DNA of 64,000 bases from Motiliproteus coralliicola (GCF_003345655.1 NZ_QQOH01000001.1:1178001-1242000), one strand, 5' to 3'. Counted from the stretch's first letter, positions 8,292 to 17,533 are shown. Made by a program: numbers and translations. Notes: generated by a model not told the origin, from the letters alone.

Positions 8292-8663
8292 ATGTTCATC
8301 AAGATCAAAAAGAATTGCGGCATCCTGATGGAAAATAACGCAATGGATCAAGGCATCGTGGTGCCGGTTTCCAGCAACTTCCTGATCAACCTGAACCAGG
8401 TCGCCGAGATCTCGTTCTATACCCTGAAAGAGAGCAAAAAGCGCCAGAATATCGATCATGCCGAGCTGGTGATCCCGACCAACACCCGCGTTATCCATCT
8501 GACCATGGATTACCGCTACGAGAGCCACCAGGAAGATCGCCCCGGCGTTTTCAACCGCCAGGTTAACCAACGCGCATACTACAAGCTGTTCTTCCTACCC
8601 GAATGCCCGGGCCAGTACGAAGAGCTGCGCGGTTACATCGAGCAGCAGGTTCTCAACCTCTGA
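8292..8663 (+). CDS. Unrecognised 123-aa protein
   Basis: A well-placed gene (AAGGAA 6 bases before ATG 8292) encoding a 123-residue soluble protein that I cannot assign. It has no signal peptide or membrane segment. The middle alternates charged and hydrophobic residues (AEISFYTLKESKKRQ, then AELVIPTNTRVIHLTMDYRY), as expected of a small beta-rich fold. The C-terminus has YYKLFFLPECPGQYEELRGY. Codon use is like that of the core genes, so it is probably resident rather than acquired. It stands alone, divergent from pfkA and convergent with polB. Confidence 0.75.
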   Translation: MFIKIKKNCGILMENNAMDQGIVVPVSSNFLINLNQVAEISFYTLKESKKRQNIDHAELVIPTNTRVIHLTMDYRYESHQEDRPGVFNRQVNQRAYYKLFFLPECPGQYEELRGYIEQQVLNL

Positions 8664-8680
8664 TCGATCGACCCAGCCAA

Positions 8681-8710
8681 GCAGCAGAGGCTTAGAACAG
8701 GCTCTGCTGC
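8681..8710. terminator. Hairpin between the 123-aa gene and polB
   Basis: GCAGCAGAG and CTCTGCTGC are perfect 9-base arms that bracket the polB stop codon, between two convergent genes. There is no T tract, so it is a terminator-like hairpin rather than a clear intrinsic terminator. Confidence 0.4.
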
Positions 8711-11217
8711 GGCTCCACCAACTGTTCAAAACTGTCACCGACCAGCGGTAGGATCGCCTCGGCAACGGGTTTGAGTTGTTTCTCCAGATAGTGCTGATAG
8801 TCGATCGAAGCGGTGCAGTACTCGGCCGGTTGCGCGCCTTGGACGGTAATCAGATAACTCACTGACCCACTCCGATGATATTTCGGCAGCTCACCACGCT
8901 GTTGACGCTGCTGCTCTTCTATTCTCGCCGCCTGAACATGGGGCGGCTGCGACTTTACGTACTCCTGTAACGGCCGCCGCAGTCGTTTTCGGTAAACCAG
9001 TTCATCGTCACACTGCCCGGCCAGCAATGCCTCAACCTGTTGCTTCAACCAATGACGGTAGGGCTGGTTCAGAAAAACCCGCCGGTAGAGTTGTTGCTGA
9101 AACCGTCGAGCCAACGGGGTCCAGTCACTCCGAACACTTTCCAACCCCTTAAACACTAGCGTCGGCTCCCCATGCTGATCTACCGTCATCCCGGCATAGC
9201 GTTTTTTACTGCCCCGCTCGGAACCACGAATGGTCGGCATCAGGAAACGTTGAAAGTGGGTTTCAAACTCGATCTCCAACCAGCTCTCCACCCCGTGCTC
9301 TGCCTGTAGCCGTTGCCGCCACCAGTCGTTCAACCTGACCACCAACTGCTTTCCAAGCAACACCGGATCGATCGATTCGACGCTTGCCGGCGGCTGCTGT
9401 GCCCAGACAAACAGTGAATCGGTATCGCCGTAGATAACGGTATAACTGCTCTTGTCGTCGGATAAGCCTTCGATAAAGTCGCGACTCTGCATCAGCACCT
9501 GATGCCCTCGCAGGGTGATCGAGCCGGACAGACGGTGATCGAAGAAACGGCACTGGTCCGAACCCAGTACTCCATAAAAGGAGTTCATGATGATCTTGAT
9601 CGCTCGCGACAACGGCTCGTTTTGCTCCGCCTTGGCCTGATCCCGGGCCTGCCACAGAGTGGCGATCAATCCGGGAAGAATCGGATGACGTCGGGAGAAT
9701 CTGGCGCCGTTGAACCCCTCAACGCAATGTTCGGCGTCTTGTTCAAGCCCGTCGTATAGGCCGTGGGGGTCGATCAGGAAACTACGAATCAGGCTTGGAT
9801 ACAGGCTTTTGAAATCCAGCACCAAAACATCCTGGTACAACCCCGGGCGCGAATCCATCACGTAGCCACCCGGGCTACTCATCCCGGCTTCACCGGAGGC
9901 ATAGGGTGGCGCGGTACGACCAGCACGGTGCAGCCGCGGTAAATAGAGATGGTCGAAGGCCGCGGCTGAACCACCGACCCGATCCAACATCAGGCCGGTC
10001 AAACAGCTTCGTTCGATCAGGTAATCCAGCAGCTTGGCCTTAGCGAAGATCTGCCAAACCAGGCGGCAGTCTTCCAGGTTATAGCGCGCCAATGCCAGCT
10101 TATCATGGCGAAACAACCGGGTAATCTCGTTACCTCGCTGGTCCACATGATCGATCTTCTTACCCCGGCCCAGCAGCTGTTGCGACACCGCTTCCAGCGA
10201 ATAGCTCTCAAACTGAAAAGTAGCGCCCTTGAGGCAGTCGATGCCATCCACCACCACCCGGCCCGGCAGACTGACCCGCGCCCAACCCGTTTCCCGTTCG
10301 TGCCACTTTAACGCGCCACCGCCCCGCCCCAGGTTCAATGACAACCCCAGCTGCTCAGCTTTGGCGCGCAGGAAGCGCAGGTCAAAGTCGATCAGGTTCC
10401 AACCGATCAGCATATCCGGATCAAACTCTCGCACCTGATCCATAAAGGCCTGCAGCAGCGCTTTTTCGCTGGGGAAATAGTGGATCGAGAGCGGCTCCTG
10501 GGCCTCGTCGCCGGACGACCCCTCAGCACCGCGCATCAGGACCCGTGCTAGTTCGACCTTATCCGGCCCTGTTTGACGGTCCCTTCCATTGGCGAGCACT
10601 CCGTAAAGGCCGATGGAATAGAGCTCTTGCCCCCGCATCGAGGTTTCGATATCGAACGACAACACCCGCAGGCGCGGGCGATAGTCACAGGGAGCGATAC
10701 TCGCCTGTTCCAATTGCTGCCAACGGCTACCGGCCCCGGCAGATTGCCACTGACCGGCATTGATCTGCAGCCCACCGCAGATAAAGCGCTCCATCAGATA
10801 GCGCTCGGCAGGTCGGATATCATCTTCAATCAGGGTGACGCCGAAACGCTGCAGCTGCTCGCGGGCGCGGTACAGAGCTTCCAACTGATTGAGGTAGAGG
10901 CCATCGACCGAGCGCCCCTGAGGGTCGGTCAGTTGCAACGGCTGAAGTCGCCAACAGTTGGCGGCGGCATTACCGGAGAACAGGGATCGTAGCAGCTCCT
11001 GCACCTGCTGCCGCTCTTCGGCAAGGGTAAAGAAAACCGCTTCCTGATCACGCACCAGCCAGCGCACCGGGCCCTGGTCGGTACTCAACCAGTACTGAAA
11101 ATCGAGCCCCTGTCGGCCCTGACGGGCCTGTTGGGTCAGGACAAAACCCGACCGCTTCTCGGGTGGGTTTAGACCGTTTTTACCGGCGTGGGTCACGGCG
11201 TCGGTCTCTAAGGTCAA
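8692..11217 (-). CDS. polB: DNA polymerase II (family B)
   Basis: An 841-residue family B polymerase, somewhat longer than E. coli Pol II. The proofreading exonuclease motifs are present: FDIETS (Exo I), NLIDFDLRFL (Exo II) and YNLEDCRLV (Exo III). So are the polymerase motifs DFKSLYPSLI (A), KIIMNSFYGVLG (B) and YGDTDSLF (C), with KKRYAG after them. Pol II takes part in replication restart and translesion synthesis in the SOS response. The start used is a TTG at 11217 that overlaps the mvaD stop by 4 bases, so it is probably translated from the mevalonate operon messenger. No LexA box was recognised upstream. Operon membership with isoprenoid genes is unusual. Confidence 0.94.
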   Translation of the reverse strand: MTLETDAVTHAGKNGLNPPEKRSGFVLTQQARQGRQGLDFQYWLSTDQGPVRWLVRDQEAVFFTLAEERQQVQELLRSLFSGNAAANCWRLQPLQLTDPQGRSVDGLYLNQLEALYRAREQLQRFGVTLIEDDIRPAERYLMERFICGGLQINAGQWQSAGAGSRWQQLEQASIAPCDYRPRLRVLSFDIETSMRGQELYSIGLYGVLANGRDRQTGPDKVELARVLMRGAEGSSGDEAQEPLSIHYFPSEKALLQAFMDQVREFDPDMLIGWNLIDFDLRFLRAKAEQLGLSLNLGRGGGALKWHERETGWARVSLPGRVVVDGIDCLKGATFQFESYSLEAVSQQLLGRGKKIDHVDQRGNEITRLFRHDKLALARYNLEDCRLVWQIFAKAKLLDYLIERSCLTGLMLDRVGGSAAAFDHLYLPRLHRAGRTAPPYASGEAGMSSPGGYVMDSRPGLYQDVLVLDFKSLYPSLIRSFLIDPHGLYDGLEQDAEHCVEGFNGARFSRRHPILPGLIATLWQARDQAKAEQNEPLSRAIKIIMNSFYGVLGSDQCRFFDHRLSGSITLRGHQVLMQSRDFIEGLSDDKSSYTVIYGDTDSLFVWAQQPPASVESIDPVLLGKQLVVRLNDWWRQRLQAEHGVESWLEIEFETHFQRFLMPTIRGSERGSKKRYAGMTVDQHGEPTLVFKGLESVRSDWTPLARRFQQQLYRRVFLNQPYRHWLKQQVEALLAGQCDDELVYRKRLRRPLQEYVKSQPPHVQAARIEEQQRQQRGELPKYHRSGSVSYLITVQGAQPAEYCTASIDYQHYLEKQLKPVAEAILPLVGDSFEQLVEPQQSLF

Positions 11218-12221
11218 GCGGCCTCAAACGGTGCCACCACCTGCAGCGACGGAAACGCTTTCAATACCGCTTGTTGATCCTGACCTTGGAACAGCAGTTT
11301 GAGGTTGGGACCGGCATCCATAGTGAAGTAGAGCGGCAGTCCCTGTTCGCGCAATGCCCAAACCTGCTGCATCGCCGCGACCGACTCGGGCTGCCAGTAA
11401 AGCAACGGCGGCCAGGAGGCGATCATGGTGGCATGCATGGATAGCGCATTCTGCTCCGCCGTAGCCCCAAGCAGTTCGAAATCCTGTTGCTCGATCGCCT
11501 GATGAATGCGCTCTAGATCGGCGGCGGCCTGCAACGGCCAGCTCTGGTACAGGTGAGCGGTATCGACGGTGCGCTGCATACCGGCACGCGAGCCCACCGA
11601 CTTAGCCGCCGAAGTCAGCGTCAACAGGCCGATCCGAAAGTTGGGCCAGCTCTGAGCTAAAGGCCGCGCATGGGAGTCCATGCCGTCGTCGCGAACCCCC
11701 ATCTGCCACTCGACGAATCCCTCAAAGATAGAGCGCGATGCACTGCCGCTACCGAGCCGGGCAAAGGCGGACAACTGCTCGGGGCTCAAACCGAAATTAT
11801 AGAGTTTATCGACCGCCAGCATCAGCGCGGCAAACCCCGACGCCGAGGACGCCAGTCCAGCTGCGGTCGGGATGTTATTGTGGGTATCCACCTGCAAGCG
11901 GGGCGAACCGGGCTGGCGGAACAGATCCAGAAAGCTGACCACCTTGGCCGCAAAGCCCCCTTCCAGCGATTGCACCTCGCCGTTCAGAATCACCCGATCT
12001 TCCGCCCCATCGATCGGGCTGAGTTCGGTACGACTGCCCAGCTGGCCCAGGCTCACCGACAGGCTCGGATTGATCGGCAGATTCAGCGCCTTGTCGCGCT
12101 TACCCCAGTATTTACACAGGGCGATATTACTCGGCGCGAAGGCGCTGGCCTGCGGGCCGGGTTGCGCCTGCTTCGGCAGCTGCTGCTGTACGATCTGACG
12201 CGGGCTTGGGTTCTGACTCAT
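11214..12221 (-). CDS. mvaD: Diphosphomevalonate decarboxylase
   Basis: MvaD converts mevalonate 5-diphosphate to isopentenyl diphosphate with ATP, releasing CO2 and phosphate. The 335-residue GHMP-fold protein has the family opening APSNIALCKYWGKRD (30-43), the ATP loop GLASSASGFAAL (about 134-145), SGSASRSIFEGFVEW, and FTMDAGPNLKLL near residue 305, whose Asp corresponds to the catalytic Asp of the family. It is the fifth enzyme step in the operon, 69 bases after the phosphomevalonate kinase gene, and its stop codon overlaps the start of polB. Confidence 0.95.
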   Translation of the reverse strand: MSQNPSPRQIVQQQLPKQAQPGPQASAFAPSNIALCKYWGKRDKALNLPINPSLSVSLGQLGSRTELSPIDGAEDRVILNGEVQSLEGGFAAKVVSFLDLFRQPGSPRLQVDTHNNIPTAAGLASSASGFAALMLAVDKLYNFGLSPEQLSAFARLGSGSASRSIFEGFVEWQMGVRDDGMDSHARPLAQSWPNFRIGLLTLTSAAKSVGSRAGMQRTVDTAHLYQSWPLQAAADLERIHQAIEQQDFELLGATAEQNALSMHATMIASWPPLLYWQPESVAAMQQVWALREQGLPLYFTMDAGPNLKLLFQGQDQQAVLKAFPSLQVVAPFEAA

Positions 12222-12290
12222 ACTGTGTTTTTCCTAAAACGCTAAGGGCGGATGGAGCAGGCTTGGCAGCAAGCGGTGTGACGACAGTCC

Positions 12291-13241
12291 TCAGTCTAGC
12301 CTGAGGCCTAGAGAGGCTACCTGTACCGGGATCCGATCCGGCAATTCAACCGCCTGGGGTTGCCCCAGAGAGATCACACAATCCCCCAGGCCGGAGCCGG
12401 AAATCTTGGCGCCTTGCACCAGCGAATCGCCCCGTAACTGATAGATCATCTGCGATAACTTGGCATCATTGACGCCCAACGCATCCATCAACCCCTGATA
12501 GTAGTTCATCAACCGCCCCAACAGGGTCCAATCGCCCTGGCCAGCGGCTTCGCAGGCCTGCTCGGCGCACTCGGCCATCAGCTGGTAGAGGTGCTGGTAA
12601 AGCAGTGGTAACTGTTCGGCAGCCTCGGCCACCCGCTCCAACACCAACGGGGTCTTCAATTTATAGCCGCAGTAATACAGTCCGATCGATGGCAGCGGTG
12701 CCAGTTTCTGCCGCTCACCGCTCTGATGATAAGCCACCATTCCGCCTTCGATCGCCGCCGCCAGATCGGCACCCGATCCACGCCCCTGCACCCGTAACAT
12801 CACCGCCCGAGCCTGTTCAAACAGTTGATCTGAGTTCGGGCTTTGTCCCAACCAGCGGTTCAATACCGCCAGGGTTGCAACGGTCACCGCCGCCGAAGAG
12901 CCCAGCCCCACCAGATGGGAAAAGTCGGACTCAACCTGTAGCCGAACCCCGGTGCCGGGCGATATCCCGGCCTCGACAGCAAAGGCCGTATAACAATGTT
13001 CGAACGCTGCCAGAATAAAGCTGAAGGTAGCATCGGCATGTCTCTGATCGATGGGTGCTCGATACTGCCCCAGGGCAGATTCTATCTCCAGCTGCGGCTC
13101 ATCCAACGGTGTAAGTTCGACCCGTATCCGTTTATCCACCGCCAGTACCAGCGCGCGGGAGCCATGCAGCACCGCATGCTCACCCAGCAGCATCAGGGTA
13201 CCGGGGGCCGAAGCCCGAATGCTGCTATCGATCTGATTCAT
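12291..13241 (-). CDS. Phosphomevalonate kinase (GHMP family)
   Basis: Likely phosphorylates mevalonate 5-phosphate to the diphosphate. I start it at ATG 13241, giving 316 residues and a 17-base overlap with the upstream kinase; the frame runs on to 13325 but that part is not family-like. GHMP motifs are APGTLMLLGEHAVLHG (about 12-27), GLGSSAAVTVATL and KISGSGLGDCVISLG. GRGSGADLAAAIEGG and the GDC of the last motif resemble phosphomevalonate kinases more than mevalonate kinases. Which kinase does which step is an inference: related bacterial proteins are annotated both ways. Confidence 0.78.
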   Translation of the reverse strand: MNQIDSSIRASAPGTLMLLGEHAVLHGSRALVLAVDKRIRVELTPLDEPQLEIESALGQYRAPIDQRHADATFSFILAAFEHCYTAFAVEAGISPGTGVRLQVESDFSHLVGLGSSAAVTVATLAVLNRWLGQSPNSDQLFEQARAVMLRVQGRGSGADLAAAIEGGMVAYHQSGERQKLAPLPSIGLYYCGYKLKTPLVLERVAEAAEQLPLLYQHLYQLMAECAEQACEAAGQGDWTLLGRLMNYYQGLMDALGVNDAKLSQMIYQLRGDSLVQGAKISGSGLGDCVISLGQPQAVELPDRIPVQVASLGLRLD

Positions 13242-14241
13242 ATACCGCTCCCATCGTATCCATCTGCAGAGGCTGCCAGGCTGCGGATTGGCTCGACAAC
13301 GACTCGAGCGTCCGATCCGGGGCATAGATCAACACCAACCCTGCCCGGTTGCCGCTTACCGCACCGGCACCACTGATCTTGGCACTGGCGCCCTGCTGCT
13401 CAAGTTCACGCACCTGTTGCTGTACCGATTGCGGTACGACGCCAATCCGCTCCAACAGGCGTTGATTTTGTCGTACCGAGGCATGAATTCGCTCCGGACT
13501 GGCCCCCAGCAGCGCCTGCTGGAACTGTTCGGTGACCTCGGCAAACTCATCCCAGATGCCGCTACGTCCGAACTGGCGCCTAACTTGGCTGCCACACTGC
13601 CCGGTCGAGCAGTCCGGTTTCCCACTGTCGAAAAGATACCAGCCCTGCTGAAGCGACGCCGGCAATGGTTGAACATCGCCCTGCTGGAAACGCAGCATCC
13701 CTCCGCGACCGCAGACTGCCGGGTCCAGTCCACTGGAACGGCCATGCTGAAGTTGCTCACAACGGGTTACCAGAGCCACCAATTGCGGGGTGGCCAACGG
13801 CTTGCCGGCATAGCCACTGACCGCTTTGAGCAGCGCGGTGACCGTGGCTGCCGATGATCCCATTCCGGCCCCCAAGGGGATCTGCGAACTCAAGCGCAGC
13901 CGACACCCGGCTATGGCAGACCAACACTCGGGAACTAGGGACAGGGCGTACTGAAACAACAAGGCTGGTTGCGCCATCACCGCTTCGATGGGCAGGTCTC
14001 CATCGAGAAAGTCCTGGTGGCGTTGCTGTAATTGTCGCTGCAGAGGATCCAGCTGATCCAGACGGACCCGCTCACGGGTATTGAGGCTGTCGAGGACAAG
14101 CTCAACATCAGTACCCAGTCCGGCGGCGGCTTCAAGCTCGACTGTGGCATAGCGGCACAAGGCCAAGGCAAGGGCGGGCCTACCGTAGACGACGGCGTGT
14201 TCGCCGCTCAGGATCGCCTTGGACGGGGCCCGGGCGTGCAT
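13225..14241 (-). CDS. Mevalonate kinase (GHMP family)
   Basis: Likely phosphorylates mevalonate at the 5-hydroxyl. The 338-residue protein has APSKAILSGEHAVVYG (4-19), the ATP loop PLGAGMGSSAATVTAL (about 125-140) and HGRSSGLDPAV. The last matches the HGxxSGxD signature of mevalonate kinases and carries the catalytic Asp. The third GHMP motif is unusual, KISGAGAVSGNRAGLVL, where the family normally has a glycine run. Its ATG overlaps the mvaS stop (TGATG) by one base, so translation is coupled. The assignment against the neighbouring kinase rests on motifs only. Confidence 0.78.
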   Translation of the reverse strand: MHARAPSKAILSGEHAVVYGRPALALALCRYATVELEAAAGLGTDVELVLDSLNTRERVRLDQLDPLQRQLQQRHQDFLDGDLPIEAVMAQPALLFQYALSLVPECWSAIAGCRLRLSSQIPLGAGMGSSAATVTALLKAVSGYAGKPLATPQLVALVTRCEQLQHGRSSGLDPAVCGRGGMLRFQQGDVQPLPASLQQGWYLFDSGKPDCSTGQCGSQVRRQFGRSGIWDEFAEVTEQFQQALLGASPERIHASVRQNQRLLERIGVVPQSVQQQVRELEQQGASAKISGAGAVSGNRAGLVLIYAPDRTLESLSSQSAAWQPLQMDTMGAVYESDR

Positions 14242-15407
14242 CAGCGGGCGCTGTAAACCCGCTTATGCTGGTTGATCGCTTCCAGGCGGAACGGACCTTT
14301 GGTCTGCTCGGGCATACGGTGGTCGCCACCATCGGCCGGGCACTCAAAGTTATAGAACTTGAGGTATTCGGTGTAGCTCAGCTCGGTCCGTGCCTGCAGC
14401 ATCGCTTGATGCTTATCGGTATGCAGGTAATCGCGGTAACCGGGCATCACCGTGCCGCTGAAGAATTCGGAAACACAGCCGGAACCGTAGCTGAAGAAGC
14501 CAACCCGCTGACCGCTTAACTCCAGCTCTGGGTTGTCCAGCAATGAGGCCAGGCCGATATAGATCGACGCGGTGTAACTGTTGCCGATGATGCGGTTGTA
14601 GTTCAGCGTCGGCATCACCATCGCATCGAGGGCTTCTTTATCGCGCTCGCTGTGGGTATAGCGTGACAGTTGGGTCTGCGCTTTCTCGGCCATGCGGCTG
14701 AACGGCAGGTGATAGCACAGGTAGTCAAGCTGATCGAACTCGGCACCACCCTGCTCCAGGTAGTCGCTATAGGCCTGCTTCAGCGCGGTCAGGTAGATCT
14801 TGGTGGAATACTTGCCGTCCACCAGCGCGGTAGAGCGATAGTTGGGACGCCAGAAATCCATCACATCTTCGGTATAACGGCCCGATTCGGGGGCGATCTC
14901 GACCAGTTTTGGATTCGCACCGATCAGTACCGCAACGGCACCACAGCCCTGGGTCGCTTCTCCGGAAGAGGCCAGATCATAACGGGCGATATCGGAGGCC
15001 AGCACCAGCACTTTGCGCCGAGGGTCTCGGGCCACGATGGCGCAGGCCATCTGGATCGCCGCGGTGGCGGAGTAGCAGGCTTGCTTGAGCTCGACGACCC
15101 GGCAACGGTTGGGCAGATCCAGCAGACCATGAACGAAAACACCGGCAGCCTTGGATTGGTCTACACCGGTTTCGGTGGCGAACATCAGGGTATCGATCTG
15201 GGAGCGTTCACAACGCTCCAGCAACGGCAATGCCGCCGCCGCCGCCATGGTCACGACATCTTCGTCGGCACCGACGATGCCCATCTTTTCCTGGCCGATT
15301 CCCTGGTAGTACTTCTCGGCATCGATATTTTGTACGTCTGCTAAGCTCTTGAGATCAAGGTAAAAATTCGACGTATAAAAGCTGATATCATCAATACCGA
15401 CAGACAT
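14241..15407 (-). CDS. mvaS: Hydroxymethylglutaryl-CoA synthase
   Basis: Condenses acetyl-CoA with acetoacetyl-CoA to HMG-CoA, the first committed step of the mevalonate route. The 388-residue thiolase-fold enzyme has all three catalytic residues at the canonical bacterial positions: Glu79 in FATETGVDQSKA, Cys111 in KQACYSATA and His233 in CYHLPFSRMA. No acetoacetyl-CoA thiolase gene is present in the operon, so that substrate must come from elsewhere. The gene lies 14 bases after fni and overlaps the mevalonate kinase gene by one base. Confidence 0.97.
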   Translation of the reverse strand: MSVGIDDISFYTSNFYLDLKSLADVQNIDAEKYYQGIGQEKMGIVGADEDVVTMAAAAALPLLERCERSQIDTLMFATETGVDQSKAAGVFVHGLLDLPNRCRVVELKQACYSATAAIQMACAIVARDPRRKVLVLASDIARYDLASSGEATQGCGAVAVLIGANPKLVEIAPESGRYTEDVMDFWRPNYRSTALVDGKYSTKIYLTALKQAYSDYLEQGGAEFDQLDYLCYHLPFSRMAEKAQTQLSRYTHSERDKEALDAMVMPTLNYNRIIGNSYTASIYIGLASLLDNPELELSGQRVGFFSYGSGCVSEFFSGTVMPGYRDYLHTDKHQAMLQARTELSYTEYLKFYNFECPADGGDHRMPEQTKGPFRLEAINQHKRVYSAR

Positions 15408-15421
15408 GCTCTAAGAAAATC

Positions 15422-16453
15422 CTATTCGTCCAACAGTAGCGCATCGTTCAGCCGCAGCTGTTCCAGATCGGCCGCACCGAGCAGGAACATCGCCGTGACA
15501 AACTCACGCTTAATGTGTTCAATCGTTGTCATTACCGCTTCGGGCGATTCCATGGCCGGCTTTAAGAAAGGAGCCGCCATGCCGCAAAGCGAGCCGCCGA
15601 GTATAACAGATTTCACCATGTCGATACCCGATCTGAGACCGCCGCTGGCAATAAATTGTGCCTGTTGCATATAAGGCCTGGCCAAGCCTAGGGCGGTCGG
15701 GGTCGGAATGCCCCAATCCTGGAACAGTAGCCCGAGCGAACGCTCGCCATCGGGACGACATCGGTGGTGCTCGATACGACTCCACGAGGTCCCGCCGCTA
15801 CCGGCCAGGTCGAAAATCTGTACACCGTTCTCCAGGCCCAGCTCAACATCTTCCGGCGCCAGCCCTGCGCCTACCTCTTTTAAAATAACCGGCTGATCAA
15901 GCGCTTCAACCAAGGCTTTGATCTTCTTATCTAAACCGGAGAAATCCGTGTCGCCCTCAGGCTGAACCGCTTCCTGCAGCGGGTTTAGGTGAAGAAACAG
16001 CGCATCGGCGTCGAGAATCTCGACCGCTCGACGAGCCTGCTCGATATCAAAGCCGTAATTCAGCTGTACCGCGCCCAGATTGCCCATCAGCAGTGCTGTT
16101 GGCGCATACTGGCGTAGCTCAAAACTCGCCTTGGCTCCCGGGTGGCTGAACATCACCCGCTGGGATCCGACCGCCATCGCCACACCACAGCGTTCAGCGG
16201 CAATGGCCAGATTTCGGTTGATGGTTCGCAACTGTTCGTGATCGCCACCGGTCATCGATGAGATCAGAAGAGGAAAACTGAGTTTTTTACCAAGAAATTC
16301 GCAGCTCGGATCGATCTGATTCAGATCCAGTTGCGGTAAGGCCCGATGACGCAGCCGGATGGCGTCGTAATGATGGTGGTTGCGGTCAACACCGGCATCC
16401 TTCTCTATCGCCCGGATATGTTCGGTCTTGCGGCTGTTGGTCGGATCACTCAT
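15422..16453 (-). CDS. fni: Type 2 isopentenyl-diphosphate delta-isomerase
   Basis: This FMN- and NADPH-dependent TIM-barrel enzyme interconverts IPP and DMAPP, the two isoprenoid units. The 343-residue protein begins with the family signature RKTEHIRAIEKD and YDAIRLRHRALPQLD. It contains LLISSMTGG (FMN loop), GNLGAVQLNYG, NPLQEAVQPEGDTDF, ILKEVGAGL and IASGGLRSGIDMVKSV. Type 2 isomerases typically accompany the mevalonate pathway. It is second in the operon, 45 bases after the HMG-CoA reductase gene. Confidence 0.96.
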   Translation of the reverse strand: MSDPTNSRKTEHIRAIEKDAGVDRNHHHYDAIRLRHRALPQLDLNQIDPSCEFLGKKLSFPLLISSMTGGDHEQLRTINRNLAIAAERCGVAMAVGSQRVMFSHPGAKASFELRQYAPTALLMGNLGAVQLNYGFDIEQARRAVEILDADALFLHLNPLQEAVQPEGDTDFSGLDKKIKALVEALDQPVILKEVGAGLAPEDVELGLENGVQIFDLAGSGGTSWSRIEHHRCRPDGERSLGLLFQDWGIPTPTALGLARPYMQQAQFIASGGLRSGIDMVKSVILGGSLCGMAAPFLKPAMESPEAVMTTIEHIKREFVTAMFLLGAADLEQLRLNDALLLDE

Positions 16454-16498
16454 TTCGTGCTCGAATCGGGATGGCTATAAAAGCAGGATAAGCGCCGG

Positions 16499-17533
16499 CT
16501 AGCGCTCCATGGCCAGATGGGATTGCATCAACTCACCCGGGTTGGTCTGGGCTGCCATCAATGACAGTTCGCCACAGAGAACCGTGGCCGCACACCAGAC
16601 CGCTAGTCGGCGGGCATTTTCCCCGGGCTCACGCTCTTCTTTACAACCCAGCATGGCCAGATTCTCTTCGACAAAATCCAGTCCTTTGCCATTACCGACA
16701 CTGCCCATGATCAGGTTCGGCAGCGTAGCGGAGAAATACAGATCACCGTCTCGAACTTCCGCATGCACCACCCCTTGCGAGCCTTCCACAATATTGGCCG
16801 CATCCTGACCGGTAGCCAGGTAAAACGCCAACAGCATATTGGCATAGTGGGCGTTGGCACTACGGATGCCCCCGGCCATCAGGGTGCCGATCAGGTTTTT
16901 CTTGATGTTCAGCTCCACCACCTGCTCCGGGGTGGTCTTCAATCGACGCTGGCAAAGTTCTCGCGGAATGGTGACTTCGGCGACAACATACTTGCCGCGA
17001 CCGAGAATACCGTTCACTGCCGTGGCTTTTTTGTCCGAGCAGTAGTTGGCCGAAATCGACACGTAACTGAGCTGCGGATACTGCTCCAGAATCCAAGGAA
17101 ACAACTGGTCGGCCGCATTGGTGACCATATTGTGGCCGGATGCGTCGCCGGTAGTGAACTCCAGCCGCAGGTAGATCATGTTGGCCACCACCTGGGTATG
17201 CAGGTCGATCAGCTTGGCAAAACGACTACTCTTGGCGACTACTGCGTTGAGTTCGGGCAGGCGGCTTTTGAGACTGTTGATCGCGCCCAAGGCAGCACCG
17301 GCATCCGCAGCCTCAAGCAGAATCGATCGGCTCATCCGGTCATCGATTACGGTGGCACGGATGCCCCCGGCCAACTTGGTAACCCGAGCCCCACGACCTA
17401 CCGAAGGCCACAGCGGGGTTTCATAGGTTGCCAGCGGCACCATCACTTCATCGTCAACCTCCTCGCCGATAACTTTAACGGGACCGACATTGCGCATCGG
17501 GATCGGGGCTGTAGTGATTTTGTGTGATTTCAT
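16499..17533 (-). CDS. mvaA: Hydroxymethylglutaryl-CoA reductase
   Basis: Reduces HMG-CoA to mevalonate with NAD(P)H. The 344-residue protein lacks a membrane anchor, as expected for a bacterial enzyme. Catalytic elements visible are the Glu of ATYETPLWPS (about 36-45), TGDASGHNMVTN (about 127-138), the Lys of DKKATAVNG, GTLMAGGIRSANAHYAN for cofactor binding, GSVGNGKGLDF, and a near-terminal His in QSHLAMER. The motif set looks closer to class I than to class II enzymes, but the class needs a tree. It is the first gene of the mevalonate operon, so the promoter should lie in the spacer to its right. Confidence 0.93.
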   Translation of the reverse strand: MKSHKITTAPIPMRNVGPVKVIGEEVDDEVMVPLATYETPLWPSVGRGARVTKLAGGIRATVIDDRMSRSILLEAADAGAALGAINSLKSRLPELNAVVAKSSRFAKLIDLHTQVVANMIYLRLEFTTGDASGHNMVTNAADQLFPWILEQYPQLSYVSISANYCSDKKATAVNGILGRGKYVVAEVTIPRELCQRRLKTTPEQVVELNIKKNLIGTLMAGGIRSANAHYANMLLAFYLATGQDAANIVEGSQGVVHAEVRDGDLYFSATLPNLIMGSVGNGKGLDFVEENLAMLGCKEEREPGENARRLAVWCAATVLCGELSLMAAQTNPGELMQSHLAMER

